Shown here in pieces: positions 1-8,551 of a DNA stretch of 64,000 nt (positions are counted from its first letter, which is position 1; every line of letters starts with the position of its first letter). The notes beneath the pieces were generated by a model, which ran no database searches, was not told where the DNA came from, and was given only the letters and a program-made list of their open reading frames with translations. A program made the translations under genes and the position numbers. Origin of the DNA: Deltaproteobacteria bacterium (GTDB lineage Bacteria; Desulfobacterota; Desulfarculia; Adiutricales; Adiutricaceae); NCBI GenBank assembly GCA_031264145.1, contig JAISEK010000148.1, forward strand, positions 1 through 64,000. The letters run 5' to 3'.

Positions 1-77
1 TTTTGGCCAGTTTTCATGTCTTGCCAGTTCTTCCTAAACCCCATGGTTTACATGGGGTTTTCGTTTTTTATGTTGTC

Positions 78-302
78 ATGGGTACTCATGGAGCAGTTTA
101 CAAGCTCATGAATTTAGGGCCATTTAGGGTAATGCGAAGGGTAATGGAGGCAGTCATGAGGCTATCATTACCCTTGACCGAGCTTAAGATACGGAATCTT
201 AGCCCGAAAGATAAAAATTACAAGGAATTTGACGGCGGATCGCCGGGGCTCTACCTAGAAGTCTTGGCGACAGGGACCAAGAGCTGGCGAGTCAAATACT
301 AG
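78..302 (+). pseudogene. Tyrosine integrase, N-terminal fragment (DUF4102-like)
   Basis: Translation from the ATG at 156 gives a peptide with the motifs LKIRNLSPKDK, DGGSPGLYLEV and SWRVKY. This is the start of the N-terminal arm-binding (DUF4102) domain of P4/CTX-type phage and island integrases. It stops at TAG (300-302) after about 48 residues. An intact enzyme is about 400 residues, so the core-binding and catalytic domains with their Arg/His/Tyr residues are missing. The upstream DNA from 78 to about 216 is repeated at 1127-1250. The identification rests on motif resemblance only. The fragment is probably the scar of a lost or rearranged integrative element. Confidence 0.7.
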
Positions 303-374
303 GCCAATATAATCGATCGACGGGAAACGCTTGGGCATTGGCCAGAGGTCGGCCTGAAGATGGCAATTGGGCAC

Positions 375-464
375 TAACCACTTGATGATGTCTACGACTG
401 AAAAGAACAAAGTCTCCGTTTCCTTGTCATAGATGCGGCGGATTTCATTTTCTTCAAAAAGCAC
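375..464 (-). pseudogene. BRO-N / phage antirepressor N-terminal fragment
   Basis: The minus-strand reading frame from GTG at 464 gives FEENEIRRIYDKETETLFFS followed by VVDIIKWL. This matches the opening of BRO-N antirepressor domains found in prophages and mobile islands (typical pattern F.E..IRR.W.E....WYFSVVDVI). Only about 30 residues are recognisable before the similarity is lost, so this is a truncated remnant. It lies next to the integrase fragment, which supports a decayed mobile element. Confidence 0.55.
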
Positions 465-1126
465 GACGCAATTGTTCTAAAAACAACATTACTTTGGCAT
501 GTGGGTCAATAAGCGTTAAACATTATACCATACTAATATCATTTTTAGGCAGTGTTGACCTTTTGGTTTGTCTGGTTAAAGTGGTTGAATTCGGCCACTT
601 TGGGATGTCGGGCTCCTTTTCCCCTGGGCTAGGGCGGCTTCTCCTTAAAATTATACCAGAACCCTAATAACGATTAACGGGATTTTCCGTGACCAGGCCT
701 CGGCCTTGGCTGCCTGGCCCATGCCAGGGGCCGGGCTGCCAATTGCCATGAAGACGTGGGGTTGACCAAGGGGGCAACCCACAAGCATTGTGGATTGCCA
801 GGCATGTCTCGCCGCGACCCTGCTCGCCTTGACCTCGAGGCCAATGTTCCTAAAGGCCGTGCCAAGCCAGAAACCGCAGAACGTGGCCAGTGAATGCTGT
901 GCCGCCGCTTCGTCTCTTCACATTCCGTACGTAACAATCCCTCTCGATGAACAGCATGTGGTCGCAGTAGAACAACAGTGGATAATACCGCCCGCCGATT
1001 TTATGGAACAACACCGCGCGGTCAGATTCGAACCTGTCGCCTTACCGCAGGATGGTCGTGATCTCAATGGTCCCGCCATGGTTAACGCACTCTGACAACG
1101 GCTGGTTGCCGACTCCAGCACGTTTT
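465..1126. other. Degraded accessory DNA without a recognisable gene
   Basis: No reading frame in this stretch gives a protein I recognise. The two longest ORFs (790-1095 plus and 918-1121 minus) overlap each other and look like low-complexity shadows. The segment lies between the two copies of the integrase 5' repeat. Confidence 0.5.
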
Positions 1127-1250
1127 ATGGGTAATCATGGAACAGTTTACAAACTCATGAATTTAAGGTAATGTAAAGGGTAATGGAGCCAGGTATGAGG
1201 CTAGCATTATCCTTGACCAAGCTTAAGATACAAAATATTAATCTATAAAA
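1127..1250 (+). repeat. Second, diverged copy of the integrase 5' region
   Basis: This segment repeats 78-216 in the same orientation. Shared words include CATGGA.CAGTTTACAA, CTCATGAATTTA, GGGTAATGGAG and AGCTTAAGATAC. The copy carries a small deletion. Its coding frame ends soon after the point where the first copy reads into DUF4102, at TCTATAAAATAA. The pair of direct repeats is about 1.05 kb apart. Confidence 0.7.
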
Positions 1251-1489
1251 TAACCATAACATTTTAAATTAACTAATTTTTATAAATTATTGACATAGCA
1301 GTGATTAAATCGACATCTATAAATGCAATAAATATATACATATTATATATAAAAATATAAATATTTCTAATATTTTTAATTTATAATTTCATAATAGCAA
1401 TACTTAAAAGATGTAATTTATCTTACTATTTTTGATTTTCAGTAAAAATTACTTCTAAAATGATGATAGCTTATTAATCATCAATAAAT

Positions 1490-2656
1490 TTGAATGCGAA
1501 ATGGCATATGAAAAATAAATTAAAAAATCCATTAGAGATAATCTCTATAGAAGGATTTAAATCTTTCCGTAATTTAAAAAATTTTACACTTAATCATGGA
1601 TTAAACATATTAATTGGTGCCAATGGCGCAGGAAAAAGTAATTTTGTTGATTTTTTTCGTGTCATGGAACGTATAGCCCTCAATTGTCTCATAGAATACG
1701 TTGCTCAATATGGGCAAGCGGAAACGTTCTTTTTTCAAGGCACTAAAAAGACTCCCGCAATTAAGATTGAAATTATTATTTCCAGCATGGCGTATTCTTT
1801 TTCTTTGATTCCAAAAGTTGACGGTTCAGTGATGGTCAAGGACGAAACCTTGACCATGCCAAAATCTCTTAGTTTTCACGTTGAAAATGAGTTCATCGAG
1901 TCAGATAAAGAAAATTCCAAAGGATCAATTCTTGGTTCTACCATTCACTCTAATAAAATTGTGGACGATAAAACAATAAAGAAACATATCCATGACACTA
2001 TCGCCAAATGGCGCATCTATCACTTCCACGATACATCGCCATTTTCCACATTGCGTAAAGCGGCTTCGATTTACAACCACAAAGAACTGTTTGACGATGG
2101 ATCAAATTTACCCGCTTTTTTATGGGCCTTGAAAGGCAAACGTTCACGGGCCTATGAAAAAATAACCGCCTCCATGCGCCGTATAATGCCACTCTTTGAG
2201 GATTTCGTGTTGGAACCCGAGCCAAACGGCGCGACCCCGGATCGTCTGGTGCGCCTATGCTGGCGTGAACGAGGCTCACAGTATATTTATCAGCCATGGC
2301 AGATGTCTGATGGCACTTTGCGCGCCCTCGCCCTAATGACCGTTCTCATGCAGCCTGACCCACCATCGACCATAATCATAGATGAACCGGAACTCGGCCT
2401 TCATCCAAACTCCTTGGATTTTATGGCTGGGCTGATGCATGCGGCGGCTGAGGAAACCCAACTGGTCGTGACCACTCAATCCCCCGACTTGCTACGTTCC
2501 ATGGAGCCTGAGGATGTCATGGTTGTTCACAACTTTAGGGGAGAAACTATTCTCGAACGCCTGGAACGTGCTCCCCTGGCTGCCTGGCTGGAAGAATATT
2601 CCTTGTCAGAGCTATGGTTGAAAAACGTCATTCAGGCCGGGCCTGACGATGCCTAA
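1490..2656 (+). CDS. AAA family ATPase of an ATPase/DUF4276 pair
   Basis: This 388-residue protein has SMC/RecF/OLD-type ATPase architecture. An N-terminal strand (IEGFKSFRNL) is followed by Walker A GANGAGKSN (about 43-51). A Walker B and D-loop segment, IIIDEPELGLHP, lies near residue 297, followed by VVTTQSPDLLRSM, typical of the AAA_15/AAA_21 families. The listed start is TTG; an in-frame ATG at 1508 is an alternative, and no strong Shine-Dalgarno decides between them. The stop overlaps the downstream DUF4276 gene by 8 bases, so the two are translationally coupled. The upstream 240 bp are very AT-rich. By analogy with other ATPase plus nuclease pairs (OLD, Gabija, PARIS-like) I infer a phage-defence role; that function is not proven here. 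Confidence 0.85.
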   Translation: MNAKWHMKNKLKNPLEIISIEGFKSFRNLKNFTLNHGLNILIGANGAGKSNFVDFFRVMERIALNCLIEYVAQYGQAETFFFQGTKKTPAIKIEIIISSMAYSFSLIPKVDGSVMVKDETLTMPKSLSFHVENEFIESDKENSKGSILGSTIHSNKIVDDKTIKKHIHDTIAKWRIYHFHDTSPFSTLRKAASIYNHKELFDDGSNLPAFLWALKGKRSRAYEKITASMRRIMPLFEDFVLEPEPNGATPDRLVRLCWRERGSQYIYQPWQMSDGTLRALALMTVLMQPDPPSTIIIDEPELGLHPNSLDFMAGLMHAAAEETQLVVTTQSPDLLRSMEPEDVMVVHNFRGETILERLERAPLAAWLEEYSLSELWLKNVIQAGPDDA

Positions 2657-3368
2657 GCCGAATCTCGTCATTATCACCGAAGGCCAGACGGAAACACGGG
2701 CACTTCCGGAACTGTTGGCGGCACATCTGCGTAGTTTCGGCTGGGAGCCAATCTTCCCCACCATAGGCCGGCCGGGAGCAGCTAAAGGCGGCTCCAAGAA
2801 CTTTGAAATCCTGCTCGACAACATCAAGTTCTCCGCCCTGCAACACAGAGCCTGCTATATTTCAACCTTTTTTGATTATTACGGATTGAATATTGCCTGG
2901 CCTGGTGTGAGCGAGGCAAAAGCCGCAAGCAATGCCAACTATCGTCAGCGGCTAGTTTCCATTGAAGACAGACTGGCCAAAGAAGTAGAGGAGCGGATCA
3001 GCCGCAACGTGTTGTGGCATGGCCACTTCATACCCCACATACAACCGCATGAGTTTGAGGCACTATTGCTCTCACTCCCTGACGAGACTGCATTTGCTTT
3101 GAGTTCAAGCCACCCTGATGTGTCTGTGGATGACTTGGCCGGTAAACTTAAAAATATCGTCGCCAATTTCAACTCGTGTGAGGAAATCAATGACAGCTAC
3201 GACACTGCGCCGTCAAGACGCCTTGCCTCTCTTACCCCCTACCGCAAAGGAAAATCATCCGGGGCCCATGCATGGCAAATATTCCAGAGAGGAAAATTGG
3301 AATCTGTGCGGCAGGCTTGCCCTCATTTCAGCGCATGGTTGAGCAAGCTGGAGGGGCTGGAGAAGTGA
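2649..3368 (+). CDS. DUF4276 family protein, predicted TOPRIM-like effector
   Basis: This 239-residue protein begins with the strand-glutamate motif IITEGQTE, as in TOPRIM/OLD-type nucleases. It continues with FFDYYG at about 75-80 and HIQPHEFEALL near 133, all typical of DUF4276. It starts inside the ATPase stop region (8-base overlap), so the two proteins are very likely made together and may form a complex. Families with this layout pair an ABC/SMC-like ATPase sensor with a DNA- or RNA-cleaving partner. The nuclease assignment is an inference from the motif; the DUF4276 family itself has no function I can state with confidence. Its length is normal and the gene looks intact. Confidence 0.85.
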   Translation: MPKPNLVIITEGQTETRALPELLAAHLRSFGWEPIFPTIGRPGAAKGGSKNFEILLDNIKFSALQHRACYISTFFDYYGLNIAWPGVSEAKAASNANYRQRLVSIEDRLAKEVEERISRNVLWHGHFIPHIQPHEFEALLLSLPDETAFALSSSHPDVSVDDLAGKLKNIVANFNSCEEINDSYDTAPSRRLASLTPYRKGKSSGAHAWQIFQRGKLESVRQACPHFSAWLSKLEGLEK

Positions 3369-3387
3369 ATTCCCCTTATCAAATAAT

Positions 3388-3430
3388 GCCATAAAACTCC
3401 TAACTTCAGTCGAAGATATAATGCGCTTCC
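3388..3430 (+). repeat. Short dispersed repeat, copy 1
   Basis: The stretch TAAAACTCC.AACTTCAG.CGAAGA recurs at 33479-33521 with scattered substitutions. It lies just after the DUF4276 stop. It may be the relic end of a mobile element or a shared downstream segment. Confidence 0.45.
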
Positions 3431-3574
3431 AGATCTTGTCTCGCCGTCAGTTCGGTCTACGTCAATTTCAATATCCAGCCTAAATTCACATTGGCTCTCC
3501 CTCCCCCAACTTCCGACAAACAGCCGGCGGAGAGCATTCAGATGAGCGTCGCACGAATTAACCGGCAATCCGGT

Positions 3575-4190
3575 CTCGGCGGCCGGCCCGTTCTTTCCTG
3601 GCCTTTCAGCCCCAGCGGCTCATATCTGGCCAGCATGCATCAGGAAGCCGGCAGGGAAGTGGGCGGCCTGGTGCCTCAAAGCCCGGACTGCCCGGAGGGG
3701 CTTGAGACGGTCAAGGTCGATTCCATGGATTTTTCCAAAACGGACGAGTCGGCCAAAGCTCTGGACGGGGCCGACGTTTTCTGCAACACCTAATTGGACG
3801 CGCTTCAATGACCGCCGCTTCAGCCATGATGAGGCGGCCAGGAACACCCACATTTTCTTTCAGGCCGCAAGACCAGACCGAAGTCAGACGCAAGGGGCAA
3901 GGCGGAGCTGGCCGAAAGCGGCCTGTCCCAGGCCATTATGCGCCCGGCCTTGCTTTGCGGTAAATTTTGATCAACGACATCGCCTGGGCTTTACTGACTT
4001 TTCGACCTCCTGAGTTTTCTGCAGGGGCGATTACGGCCTGAGACAGTTTGCGGATGTAGGCCGTTTTGCCGGCGTGGAGCAGATCCTGGGCGATTATCTC
4101 GCCGAATGGCACGTCGGATACGGGCAATCCCTTCAAGCCACCGTCCTGTCGGGTCTGGAAGCCGAAAGACGTTTGGGTCCCGCCCGGCCC
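3575..4190 (+). pseudogene. NAD(P)-dependent epimerase/NmrA-like gene, frameshifted
   Basis: Joining frames restores an atypical-SDR protein. FSPSGSYLA replaces the usual glycine-rich start, then come REVGGLVPQ and GLETVKVDSMDF, and ALDGADVFCNT. After a frameshift at about 3790 come WTRFNDRRFSHDEAARNT and IFFQAAR. A further shift gives ESGLSQAIMRPALLCG and then INDIAWAL. This order (N.YW.RF, AAR, LRP, INNIAW) is that of NAD-dependent epimerases of the YbjT/NmrA type. At least two frameshifts and an in-frame stop make it non-functional. Decay seems moderate, because motif spacing is still preserved. The 3' end is uncertain. Confidence 0.7.
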
Positions 4191-4214
4191 CGGCCTGGCT
4201 GGGCGGGCCTGGGG

Positions 4215-4712
4215 TCAAAAGGTCTCGGTCCAGCCTTCCTTGGAAAATGACTGCAGCCTGGCCTTGGCGTCCCTCAGATAGAAGACCTGGGTGTTGCCGT
4301 CGTCGGCCGAGTACATGGCCTTGAGCTCGGGGTGGGCGTCCAGCAGGAACTGCTTTGCCTCGAGGCGGTCGTCCTCCACGGCCACGGCCTCGACTCGGAT
4401 CCAGGCGTCCTTGCCGTCGAAGGCGCAGATCTCTATCTTGGGGTTGGCCAGAAGCTGTCTGGAGACGTCCTTGACCTTGCCGGTCTGGAAGTAGATCCTG
4501 CCCTCGAAGATGGCCAGGCTCCCAAAGGGCCTGACCCTGGGCTGGCCGCCCTCGTCCGTGGCCAGGAAGTAGACGCCGCAGCTCCTCAGGAAGTCGAAGA
4601 CCTTCCGAGTCGCCGCCTGGCCATCGCCGTTCTGGGCGGAAAGGGACTGGGCCAGCAAAAGGACGGCCAGCAGGGCCGCGGGGACCAGAAGCGACAGGGA
4701 TGCCTTTCTCAT
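4215..4712 (-). CDS. Exported pyridoxamine 5'-phosphate oxidase-fold protein
   Basis: This 165-residue protein starts at an ATG preceded by GGAG. Residues 1-26 form a signal peptide (basic start, LLVPAALLAVLLLAQ core, cleavage after LSA). The mature part reads FDFLRSCGVYFLATDEGGQP, RPFGSLAIFEGRIYFQTG, KDVSRQLLANPKIEICAF and WIRVEA. This is the split-barrel pattern of the PNPOx/NimA-like FMN-binding family, usually cytosolic and about 130-150 residues. Export would be unusual for a flavin protein, although periplasmic members exist. A role as a flavin- or heme-binding reductase is a family-level guess. It is transcribed away from flagellin. Confidence 0.8.
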   Translation of the reverse strand: MRKASLSLLVPAALLAVLLLAQSLSAQNGDGQAATRKVFDFLRSCGVYFLATDEGGQPRVRPFGSLAIFEGRIYFQTGKVKDVSRQLLANPKIEICAFDGKDAWIRVEAVAVEDDRLEAKQFLLDAHPELKAMYSADDGNTQVFYLRDAKARLQSFSKEGWTETF

Positions 4713-5149
4713 TTATTCTCCTTCGTGACGCTACGGGGGGAAGGCAGGGCCTTCCGAAAGTGGCCAGGGCGGACAATTGGGGTGGCGTCTTGACGGGATC
4801 GATTTTACCAACAACGCCCGCAGACATCAATGCTTGGCCCTTTCCTGGCCTGAATATCATCATAATTTTGTATTTTTTCGTGATAAATATTATAATAAGT
4901 ATTAATTATATTAATAATTTATTATAATATTTTACTTAAAAATTATTTATATACTATAAATATTCCATATATTTAAAATAATACGCATCATATAGTTTTT
5001 TTTGCTTTGTCATTTTCTATGCATTTGGCCAAATTGCCCTCCCCTGGCTGGCATCCCTGGCGACGGCCCACTAACGTGCTGAAAACAATGATCTTTCAGT
5101 CAAACCTCAGGCCAAGCTGGAGGGGAGCTAAATTTTTTTCAAAAATGCT
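4713..5149. other. AT-rich intergenic region
   Basis: The first 100 bp are GC-rich and carry no recognised gene. 4860-5000 is almost pure A/T and probably holds promoter or curvature elements for the flanking divergent genes. No coding sequence is supported. Confidence 0.5.
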
Positions 5150-5176
5150 TAAGTCTTTCCGATCGGTTGCCGATAA
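5150..5176 (+). promoter_or_regulatory. Sigma-28 (FliA) promoter of flagellin
   Basis: A -35 element TAAGTCTT (5150-5157) is followed by exactly 11 bases and the -10 element GCCGATAA (5169-5176). The -10 matches the FliA consensus perfectly. It lies 79 bp upstream of the flagellin ATG in the correct orientation, so flagellin should be a late, class-3 flagellar gene. Confidence 0.85.
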
Positions 5177-5254
5177 GAGTCTTGAAGAAAGCTTGACGGC
5201 TATCGAGCTTCCCTCAAGACTGGGTTTCCGAACCGAAAAAAGAGAAGGTGTCCC

Positions 5255-7147
5255 ATGGGTCTCGTCATCAACCACAACATGCCGGCGATATTCTCCAGCT
5301 ACATGCTGGACAACCACTATGGCCGCCTGGCCACCAACACCGAGCGGCTGTCCTCCGGGCTGCGGATCAACTCGGCCGAGGACGACCCGGCAGGCTTCGG
5401 CATCAGGGAGTTGATGCGCTCGGAGATACAGAACATGGGGCAAGGCATCAGGAACACCGCCGACGGCATCAGCCTCTTGCAGACCGCCGAGGGGGCCCTG
5501 GCCGTCATCGACGAGAAGCTCATAAGGATGCGGGAGCTGGCCGAGCAGGCGGCCACAGGCACCTACACCACCCTCCAGAGGGAGATAATAAACTCGGAGT
5601 ACCAGGCCATGGCCGCCGAGATTGACCGGATAGCCACGGCCACCAACTTCAACGGGGTCAAACTGCTCGACGGCAGCCTGAGCTCCATGCACCACGGCCA
5701 GGGCCTGAAGATCCACTTCGGGGCCGGCGACAGCAAGGCCGAAGACTACTACTTCGTGCGGATTGACGACGTCAGGGCCACCACCTCCACCGGCCTCAGG
5801 GTCGGCGGCGACGCCAAGAACGACATCTGGAGCACCTCCAGCCTGTCCGGGACCGACGCCGCCGAGGGCTGCTGCGGCGGCGGCATCCCCAGCCTCAACC
5901 AGCCGGTCTCCGCCTGGGCCGGGGGCAGCATCTTCTCCTTCGGCTACAACTGGGACCAGCAGGAGAGCGTCGACTCCAACCTCGGCCGCGGCCGCTACGT
6001 GGCCGGGGCCTACGAGCTGGCCCCTGGCACCTCCCTGGAAAGGCTCATCGACTCAGTGAACCGGGGCAGCCAGTCCAGGGTAAGGGCCGACTTCCGGGTA
6101 GGGCTTTCCGGGACCGAGCTGGTCGGCGGCGACTCCGCCGAAAACGTGGCCCGCATCTGCCTGGCCGACGAAATATACTACCTGGGCAGCTCCGAGCTGG
6201 CCGCCAGCGCCTGCGGCTCGGCCAGCCTTTTCGTGAACCTGGCCGACTATTACGTCGACGCGGGAGAGTTTTCCGGGACGTCCTCCAACGTGGCCGTGAA
6301 CGCCAGCGTGGCCTCGGCCTTCGTGGCCGCCGTCAATACCCAAAGCCGCCAGTTCTGGGCCAAGGCCGAGACCTGGTCCTATCGCTCGGGCTACGTCTCG
6401 GTCTACGTCTTCAACCGGGAGGGTGGCGACCACGACGACCTCGCGGCCAGCGACCAGCTCCTGGGCCCCGGGGTGGCCGGCAGCGCCGGCCTGGACAGGG
6501 CCATCACCTGGTACAACGACGAGACCGGCGCCGAGGGCTACAACGGCGCGTTCTTCGGCAACGGCGGCGAGCGCTGGGGGGTCTTGCGGGCCCAGCCAAC
6601 CGGCTACGGCACCTGGGGCTTGAGCCTCCACGGGCGCGACGTGGGCCTGGAGCGGGATCTGTGGATCCTGAACACCGGGGCCAGCTCCGCCGCCGAGAAC
6701 GGCCTCGACATCAACTTCTATGGCTACTCGGTCAGTTCCGCTGACCTGGGCCTGGCCGGGTTCGGCCTGGTCGGCACAGCCGGCGGCCTGAACAGGGAGT
6801 CCTTCTTCGAGGTCCAGAACGCCTCGGACGGCGACTGGAACGGGGCCAGCCTCCGCAGCCAGTCCACAGCGCAGTTAGCCCTCGAGGCCTTAGCCGAGGC
6901 CATCGCCCGGAAGGACACCATTCGGGCCAAGCTGGGGGCGCTGGTGAACAGGCTCGAGAACACCTTGACCAACCTGGAGACCATGCACGACACCCTGCAG
7001 GGGGCCGAGAGCCGCATCTCCGACGTTGACGTCGCCACCGAGATGACCGACTTCGTGCGCAACCAGGTCCTCAGCCAGGCGGCCGTCTCCATCCTCAGCC
7101 AGGCCAACGCCCTGCCCGAGATGGCCCTATCCCTCTTGAACGGCTAA
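5255..7147 (+). CDS. fliC: Flagellin
   Basis: This 630-residue flagellin starts at the ATG after AGAAGG. The N-terminal D0/D1 helices occupy about 1-150 (GLVINHNMPAIFSSYML, RLSSGLRINSAEDDPAGF, ATNFNGVKLLDG). The C-terminal D1/D0 segment is about 535-630 (ISDVDVATEMTDFVR, QAAVSILSQANALP). Both are conserved and needed for filament assembly. Between them is a hypervariable insert of about 380 residues, rich in Gly, Ser, Ala and aromatic residues, with an unusual CC pair (EGCCGGG) and a few more cysteines. Minimal flagellins are about 280 residues, so this makes a thick, surface-decorated filament. A FliA promoter precedes it. The next gene follows in the same direction after 42 bp. Confidence 0.95.
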   Translation: MGLVINHNMPAIFSSYMLDNHYGRLATNTERLSSGLRINSAEDDPAGFGIRELMRSEIQNMGQGIRNTADGISLLQTAEGALAVIDEKLIRMRELAEQAATGTYTTLQREIINSEYQAMAAEIDRIATATNFNGVKLLDGSLSSMHHGQGLKIHFGAGDSKAEDYYFVRIDDVRATTSTGLRVGGDAKNDIWSTSSLSGTDAAEGCCGGGIPSLNQPVSAWAGGSIFSFGYNWDQQESVDSNLGRGRYVAGAYELAPGTSLERLIDSVNRGSQSRVRADFRVGLSGTELVGGDSAENVARICLADEIYYLGSSELAASACGSASLFVNLADYYVDAGEFSGTSSNVAVNASVASAFVAAVNTQSRQFWAKAETWSYRSGYVSVYVFNREGGDHDDLAASDQLLGPGVAGSAGLDRAITWYNDETGAEGYNGAFFGNGGERWGVLRAQPTGYGTWGLSLHGRDVGLERDLWILNTGASSAAENGLDINFYGYSVSSADLGLAGFGLVGTAGGLNRESFFEVQNASDGDWNGASLRSQSTAQLALEALAEAIARKDTIRAKLGALVNRLENTLTNLETMHDTLQGAESRISDVDVATEMTDFVRNQVLSQAAVSILSQANALPEMALSLLNG

Positions 7148-7189
7148 AGGCCGCGGCCTCAGCCAAAAACCGCCCCAAGGAGAACAGCC

Positions 7190-7810
7190 ATGCTAAAGAT
7201 AAGAGAGTTTGACGAGATGAGCGAAATAACCGGACTTTTGGCCCAAAGCCTCGCCGGTCCTGTGGGCGGGGACATCCCCCAGGACGTGGCCGTGACCATC
7301 AGGGCGGCCAAGAAGCAGATGGAGGGCCTGCCGGAGGTCATCGAGGATCTGAACCTGGCCTTCAGCCGCTACCTGACCCTGAACGAGTCCCTGGGCCGGA
7401 TGTGGGTACTGGCCAGCGAGTCCTCCCACATGGTCGACGGGCCGCAGGTCCTGGCCGTCCGCCAGGATATGGAGGAGGAGTTCCAGGCCCTGGCCAGGGT
7501 GGTGGCCGCGGAGGCCGGCCACAAGCGCTTCCAGGGCTCTAGCCTCACGATCATGGACGCCGGCTCGGCCCTGACGGCGGCCTCAATCCTGTCCTGCCTC
7601 AAGCCGGTCATGGAGAAGCTGGACCACGAGCTCAGGGGCCAGAAGGAACTCATCATGGAGGCCATCGCCGAGACGATGAACTTTCTGGGCATCGTGGCCA
7701 TGAGCTACCCCGAGGCCGACGGCGTGGCCGGGATCCGCGAGACCCTCAGCAGGGTCAAGCTTCCCCAGACCATCGAGGGCCCGATCGTCCATGCCCCGAC
7801 CCTCCACTGA
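7190..7810 (+). CDS. Flagellin-linked helical protein of unknown function
   Basis: This 206-residue protein starts at an ATG preceded by AAGGAGA and lies 42 bp after flagellin, so it is probably co-transcribed from the FliA promoter. It has no signal peptide or membrane segment and is predicted to be almost entirely helical. Residues 60-140 follow the spacing of flagellin D1 (LNLAFSRYLTLNESLGRM, then RQDMEEEFQALARVVA, KRFQGSSLTIMDAGSAL), but sequence identity is too low to call it a flagellin. A flagellin chaperone (FliS-like), a minor filament protein or a motility regulator are possible. I cannot assign it to a family. Confidence 0.75.
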   Translation: MLKIREFDEMSEITGLLAQSLAGPVGGDIPQDVAVTIRAAKKQMEGLPEVIEDLNLAFSRYLTLNESLGRMWVLASESSHMVDGPQVLAVRQDMEEEFQALARVVAAEAGHKRFQGSSLTIMDAGSALTAASILSCLKPVMEKLDHELRGQKELIMEAIAETMNFLGIVAMSYPEADGVAGIRETLSRVKLPQTIEGPIVHAPTLH

Positions 7811-7825
7811 GAAAGCCGTGGCCCC

Positions 7826-8548
7826 TCAGACGGCCGGCGGGGACAGCCTGGCCGGGGGGACCCATTTCTTGAAGATGTCCGGGGAACGGCCGTAAAGGGG
7901 GACGGCGGGACATTCGGCCTCCAGGCCCCTGGCCAGGAAAAAGGCCGCCTGGGCGGCCAGGATGGCCGGATCCGGGGGGGCCGCCGGGCCCAGGGCGAAG
8001 CCCTGGGCCAGAGGCGGCAGCAGACCAAGGGCGGGGCCGCCGATGGCGACCTCCTCCGCTGGTCCGGCCAGCTCGCGCAGGGCCGGCATGGCCAGGTCTG
8101 GCCTCAGGACCAGGATGTCGGAGACCTGCTCAGGGCAGCCCCCCCCCTGGCCCTGGCGGAAAAGGGCGGCGAACAGCTCCCCGTGCCTGGCGTCGACCAG
8201 CGGGGCTACCAGCCCTGGGCCCGGGAAGGCCCCGGCCAGCACGGCCAGCGACGGGACGCCCAGGACGGGCTTGCCGGCCCCCATGGCCAGGCCCTTGGCC
8301 AGGGCCAGGCCGGTCCTGAGGCCAGTGAAGCTGCCCGGTCCGCGGCCGGCGGCCACCAGGTCAAGGCCAGACGGCGTGAGGCCGTGGCGGCCCAGCAGCG
8401 CCTTTACCGCCGGCGGCAGGAAGGAGGAGTGGCTGCCCAGGCCGTCGCCATGGACTATCTCCAGCGCCTGGGCCCGGCCCAGACCGTCGGCCCGGCACAG
8501 GCCCAGGGAGGCCACGCCGGATGAGGTGTCCCAGGCCAGGACCAGCAT
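7826..8548 (-). CDS. tsaB: tRNA threonylcarbamoyladenosine biosynthesis protein TsaB
   Basis: This 240-residue cytosolic protein has an ASKHA fold. The N-terminus VLAWDTSSGVASLGL and the segment AAGRGPGSFTGLRTGLALAKGLA are diagnostic of TsaB. TsaB is the scaffold that partners TsaD and TsaE in making t6A at position 37 of ANN-decoding tRNAs. VPSLAVLAGAF and VDARHGELFAALF also match. It lies just downstream of rseP (3-base gap), a plausible operon. It converges on the flagellar-linked gene with only 15 bp between stops, and no obvious terminator fits in that gap. Confidence 0.92.
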   Translation of the reverse strand: MLVLAWDTSSGVASLGLCRADGLGRAQALEIVHGDGLGSHSSFLPPAVKALLGRHGLTPSGLDLVAAGRGPGSFTGLRTGLALAKGLAMGAGKPVLGVPSLAVLAGAFPGPGLVAPLVDARHGELFAALFRQGQGGGCPEQVSDILVLRPDLAMPALRELAGPAEEVAIGGPALGLLPPLAQGFALGPAAPPDPAILAAQAAFFLARGLEAECPAVPLYGRSPDIFKKWVPPARLSPPAV

Positions 8549-8551
8549 GGC

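Noticed and set aside
3991-4863. 290-aa minus ORF overlapping the PNPOx-fold gene
   Set aside because: Its Pro/Arg-rich sequence is a frame shadow. The 165-aa frame has a signal peptide, RBS and family motifs.
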